Shown here: positions 4,299 through 6,066 of the stretch, one piece after another
How positions within the stretch are numbered: the stretch's first letter is position 1
How the letters are laid out: every line of letters begins with the position of its first letter
DNA from: Ruminococcus sp.
GTDB taxonomy: Bacteria > Bacillota > Clostridia > Oscillospirales > Ruminococcaceae
Assembly: GCA_017544125.1 (NCBI GenBank)
Contig: JAFYET010000007.1
Location: forward strand, 1 to 6,066
DNA: 6,066 nt
Direction: 5' to 3'
Made by a program: the position numbers and the translations under genes
Notes under the pieces: generated by a model
Database searches by the model: none
Told to the model about the DNA's origin: nothing
Seen by the model: only the letters and a program-made list of their open reading frames with translations

Positions 4299-5888
4299 TT
4301 ACTTAGCAGCAGCTGTCTTTGTTTTAAAACCGCCGTTATACTGAACGCCATCGACCTTGCGGTATGCCTTTACTGTGAAGTAATAGGTCTTGCCGCTCTT
4401 AAGACCTGTCTTGGTGTAGCTTGTGCCCTTGGTCGTTGTGAGCTTTACCCACTTGCCGTTCTTTGAGGTCTTGTAGTATACGATATAGCCCTTAGCGCCG
4501 TTTACCTTCTTCCAGTTGATATTCACGCTCTTGCTGGAGGGCTTGAGGGTGAAGTTTACTGTATCGAGCTTTGTGGAAACATTTGTAACAGGGAACTTAG
4601 CACTTAATCTCTCTTTGTTGGAGCCTGCCATAGCGAATGCCTTGACTGCGAACTTATAAGTTGTGCCGGATTTGAGGTTCCATACAAAGTGCTCGGTAGC
4701 GTTGGGGTTATCAAGTATAGCTATACGCTTATAGGTGTTCTTTGCACCGTCATACTGATATACGATATAGCCGTCAGCGCCCTTAACTGTGTTCCAGCGG
4801 AGCTGTATAGCGCTCTTTGAGTAAGCAAAGCCGTTGAAGCCTGTAACATTTCCGGGGATTATGTTGAAGGAGATAGCCTTTGAGCCGCTGTAATCGCCCA
4901 TACCGTTTACTACTATATTGCCTATGCCTGCATAGAGGTTAGCTGCATAATCAAGAGTATAGTCAACGTCCTCCTGAAGCACCTGAGAGCCGTTCTTTAC
5001 AGTAACTGCGGGTCTGATCTGCTTGTTTGTGCACACATATGTATTCTTGGGGATAGATATCTTCATATCTGCGATGTCGATAGAAGCAGAATCCGATGTA
5101 TCAGTGCTCTCATGCTTGTCGATGAGCCAACACTTGAAGCCGTGAGCCTTTGCATACTTAGCAGCAGCAGAGCCCGAATAGCAGCTGATAACGAATGATG
5201 TGAGCTTCTTTGTGCCGTTGTTCTTGGTATCAAGAGTGAAGCCGAGCTTGCTCTCCTCGAGCTGATCGTAAGTTACAGAGCAGTTCTTGGGGAACTCAAC
5301 TCTTATAAGGTTATCAAGACCGAAGAGCGAAAAGCTGCCGAGTGTCCCGATCTTCTTAGGCATATTTATAACACCCAGGTTCTTATGGTCTGCAACAACG
5401 CCTGTGCCTGTTTCACCGAGAAGGCTTTCGATACCCTCTGCGATAGTAAGGGTCTTCATGCCGTAAGGAACGATAACGGGGTAGATAGCACCTGTTCTGG
5501 TACTGTAAGCATAGAGCACGCCGTTCTCAGCATAGAAATGTCTGTTGAAGGATTCAAATGCTGTGCTGTTGGGGCCAACCTTTACGCCCTCAACAGGGGA
5601 TTTGAAGTTGAAATAGTTTATAAGGTCATGGGAAAGTGTGATATTAGTGTTGTTTTCTATAACAGAAGGAATGGTAACTATCTTGTCAGCATCCTCATCA
5701 TAGTGTGTAAGCTCGATATAGCCGGTGTTAACATACTTATAATAAGTAAAGCCGTAGTATGAGCCTGCATTGTTCATGCCGTCATTAGCAGATACGGAAA
5801 CGGAAGAGAAAATATCCTCCGGCAGGGCTGCGGCAGATGCGCCGAACACGAGTGCAAGGGCAAGAACGCCCGAAACGATTTTCTTCAT
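4299..5888 (-). CDS. Secreted BspA-like and fibronectin type III protein
   Basis: This 529-residue exported protein has a signal peptide (MKKIVSGVLALALVFGASAA, residues 1-20; cleavage near 20 or a little later). Residues about 55-258 look like BspA-type leucine-rich repeats (LRR_5): VTIPSVI, LTIAEGIESL, INMPKKIGTLGSFSLFGLDN and LIRVEFP, closing with the typical SGSAAAKYAKAHGFK. Residues 272-343 form an Ig-like module (ISIPKNTYVCTNKQIRPAVT ... DVDYTLDYAANLYAGIGNIVVNG) common in secreted Clostridia proteins. Two fibronectin-III domains follow, about 346-438 and 441-526. Both carry the W-x-x-V-x-G-A-x-G-Y-I-V-Y core (Trp365 and Trp459) and an L-K-S-G-x-T-Y-x-F-x-V-K-A end. There is no LPxTG motif, dockerin, SLH or other anchor and no catalytic domain, so it is probably a free or loosely held adhesin or binding protein. 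The start is set by AAGGAGG (5897-5903 on the minus strand), 8 nt before the ATG. It is monocistronic with its own terminator. Confidence 0.88.
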   Translation of the reverse strand: MKKIVSGVLALALVFGASAAALPEDIFSSVSVSANDGMNNAGSYYGFTYYKYVNTGYIELTHYDEDADKIVTIPSVIENNTNITLSHDLINYFNFKSPVEGVKVGPNSTAFESFNRHFYAENGVLYAYSTRTGAIYPVIVPYGMKTLTIAEGIESLLGETGTGVVADHKNLGVINMPKKIGTLGSFSLFGLDNLIRVEFPKNCSVTYDQLEESKLGFTLDTKNNGTKKLTSFVISCYSGSAAAKYAKAHGFKCWLIDKHESTDTSDSASIDIADMKISIPKNTYVCTNKQIRPAVTVKNGSQVLQEDVDYTLDYAANLYAGIGNIVVNGMGDYSGSKAISFNIIPGNVTGFNGFAYSKSAIQLRWNTVKGADGYIVYQYDGAKNTYKRIAILDNPNATEHFVWNLKSGTTYKFAVKAFAMAGSNKERLSAKFPVTNVSTKLDTVNFTLKPSSKSVNINWKKVNGAKGYIVYYKTSKNGKWVKLTTTKGTSYTKTGLKSGKTYYFTVKAYRKVDGVQYNGGFKTKTAAAK

Positions 5889-5912
5889 TTTGATTTCCTC
5901 CTTAAAATTTCA

Positions 5913-5927
5913 GCGGATATTCTCCGC
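5913..5927 (-). other. Small leader hairpin just upstream of the ribosome site
   Basis: GCGGA and TCCGC form a perfect 5-bp stem around a 5-nt loop, 9 nt upstream of the AAGGAGG of the secreted-protein gene on the minus strand. It is too short for a confident functional claim but is placed where it could influence mRNA stability or initiation. Confidence 0.35.
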
Positions 5928-5943
5928 ATTTGTTACATTGACT

Positions 5944-5964
5944 GCGAAAACGTTTTTGTTTCGC
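5944..5964 (-). promoter_or_regulatory. cre-like operator upstream of the secreted-protein gene
   Basis: GCGAAA (5944-5949) and TTTCGC (5959-5964) form an inverted repeat around the palindromic centre AAAACGTTTT (5947-5956). The core GAAAACGTTTTT (5946-5957) matches 11 of 12 positions of the catabolite-responsive element core GAAARCGYTTTC. A CcpA or other LacI-family site is therefore plausible, giving carbon-source control of the secreted protein. The site is 55-75 nt upstream of the start codon. Whether it lies downstream of or within the promoter is unclear because the promoter is not identified. Confidence 0.4.
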
Positions 5965-6018
5965 TTTCCGTAAGTAATACCCCGGGTGCGGTGCATAGGG
6001 TGCATAAAAAATCATATT

Positions 6019-6061
6019 TTTTGCGCTTCTCCCATTTACACAAAATGTAAAAGTCGCAAAA
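6019..6061 (-). promoter_or_regulatory. Nested inverted repeats in the upstream region of the secreted-protein gene
   Basis: TTTACA (6035-6040) and TGTAAA (6046-6051) form a perfect palindrome with a 5-nt spacer. It is nested inside TTTTGCG (6019-6025) and CGCAAAA (6055-6061). The flanking gaps are unequal (9 and 3 nt), so this is more likely an operator pair than one clean hairpin. On the minus strand TGTAAA could act as a -35, 18 nt before TATGAT (minus strand of 6011-6016), placing the palindrome over a candidate promoter. The -35 match is weak (3/6). Confidence 0.35.
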
Positions 6062-6066
6062 CCTTA

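Noticed and set aside
5385..5973. Plus-strand reading frames opposite the secreted-protein gene (5385-5762 and 5770-5973)
   Set aside because: They lack ribosome sites and recognisable domains and lie antisense to a gene with a clear signal peptide and fibronectin-III domains.

Overview
The window looks like a chromosomal segment of a Gram-positive gut or rumen Clostridia, most likely a Ruminococcus-like member of the Oscillospiraceae. This rests on strong AAGGAGG-type ribosome binding sites, frequent ATA isoleucine codons in moderately GC-rich genes, a perfect CIRCE operator, a LytS-type two-component pair, a YtaF-type membrane protein, and a secreted BspA-like/fibronectin-III protein of a kind common in that group. 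The genus is inferred from style, not from a database match.

Layout, left to right. A hairpin terminator (30-62) ends an unseen plus-strand gene and faces the 3' end of a minus-strand YtaF/MntP-type membrane protein (73-615). The intergenic region 616-1038 holds a 165-bp repeat element (A, 634-798), a candidate promoter, a perfect CIRCE operator (853-879) and a long leader for a small heat-shock protein (1039-1458). The gap 1459-1816 holds the hsp20 terminator, a second repeat element of the same design (B, 1536-1743) and a good promoter for a two-component operon. That operon has a multi-pass LytS-type histidine kinase (1817-3121) and a response regulator (3102-3704) with an unusual XRE-type helix-turn-helix output. 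A strong hairpin separates it from a convergent small lipoprotein gene (3773-4129). That gene looks like an in-frame remnant of a CotH-family protein, keeping the signal peptide and C-terminal tail but not the kinase-like core. Last is a minus-strand secreted protein (4299-5888) with BspA-like, Ig-like and two fibronectin-III domains, its own terminator, and a leader with several inverted repeats, one of them cre-like.

The most unusual feature is the pair of elements flanking hsp20. Each is bounded by five tandem 7-bp units on the left and five on the right in inverted orientation. The 7-mers differ completely between elements (CAGGTAA/CAGTTAA in A, TAATGCA in B). Even so, the variant units fall in the same places in both: a-b-a-a-c in the left arm and a-a-b-a-c in the right arm read from outside. 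The interiors share a GC-rich hairpin with a compensatory base-pair change, a TCGCCC-NNN-GGGCGA hairpin next to the right arm, and the 12-mer GCCCGAATGGGC in opposite orientations. Preserved layout with diverged sequence points to a structured, possibly mobile, non-coding element family.

The genes do not form one pathway. The only clear functional unit is the kinase-regulator operon. The hsp20 unit is a self-contained HrcA-controlled heat-shock gene. The remaining genes concern the cell envelope or secretion.
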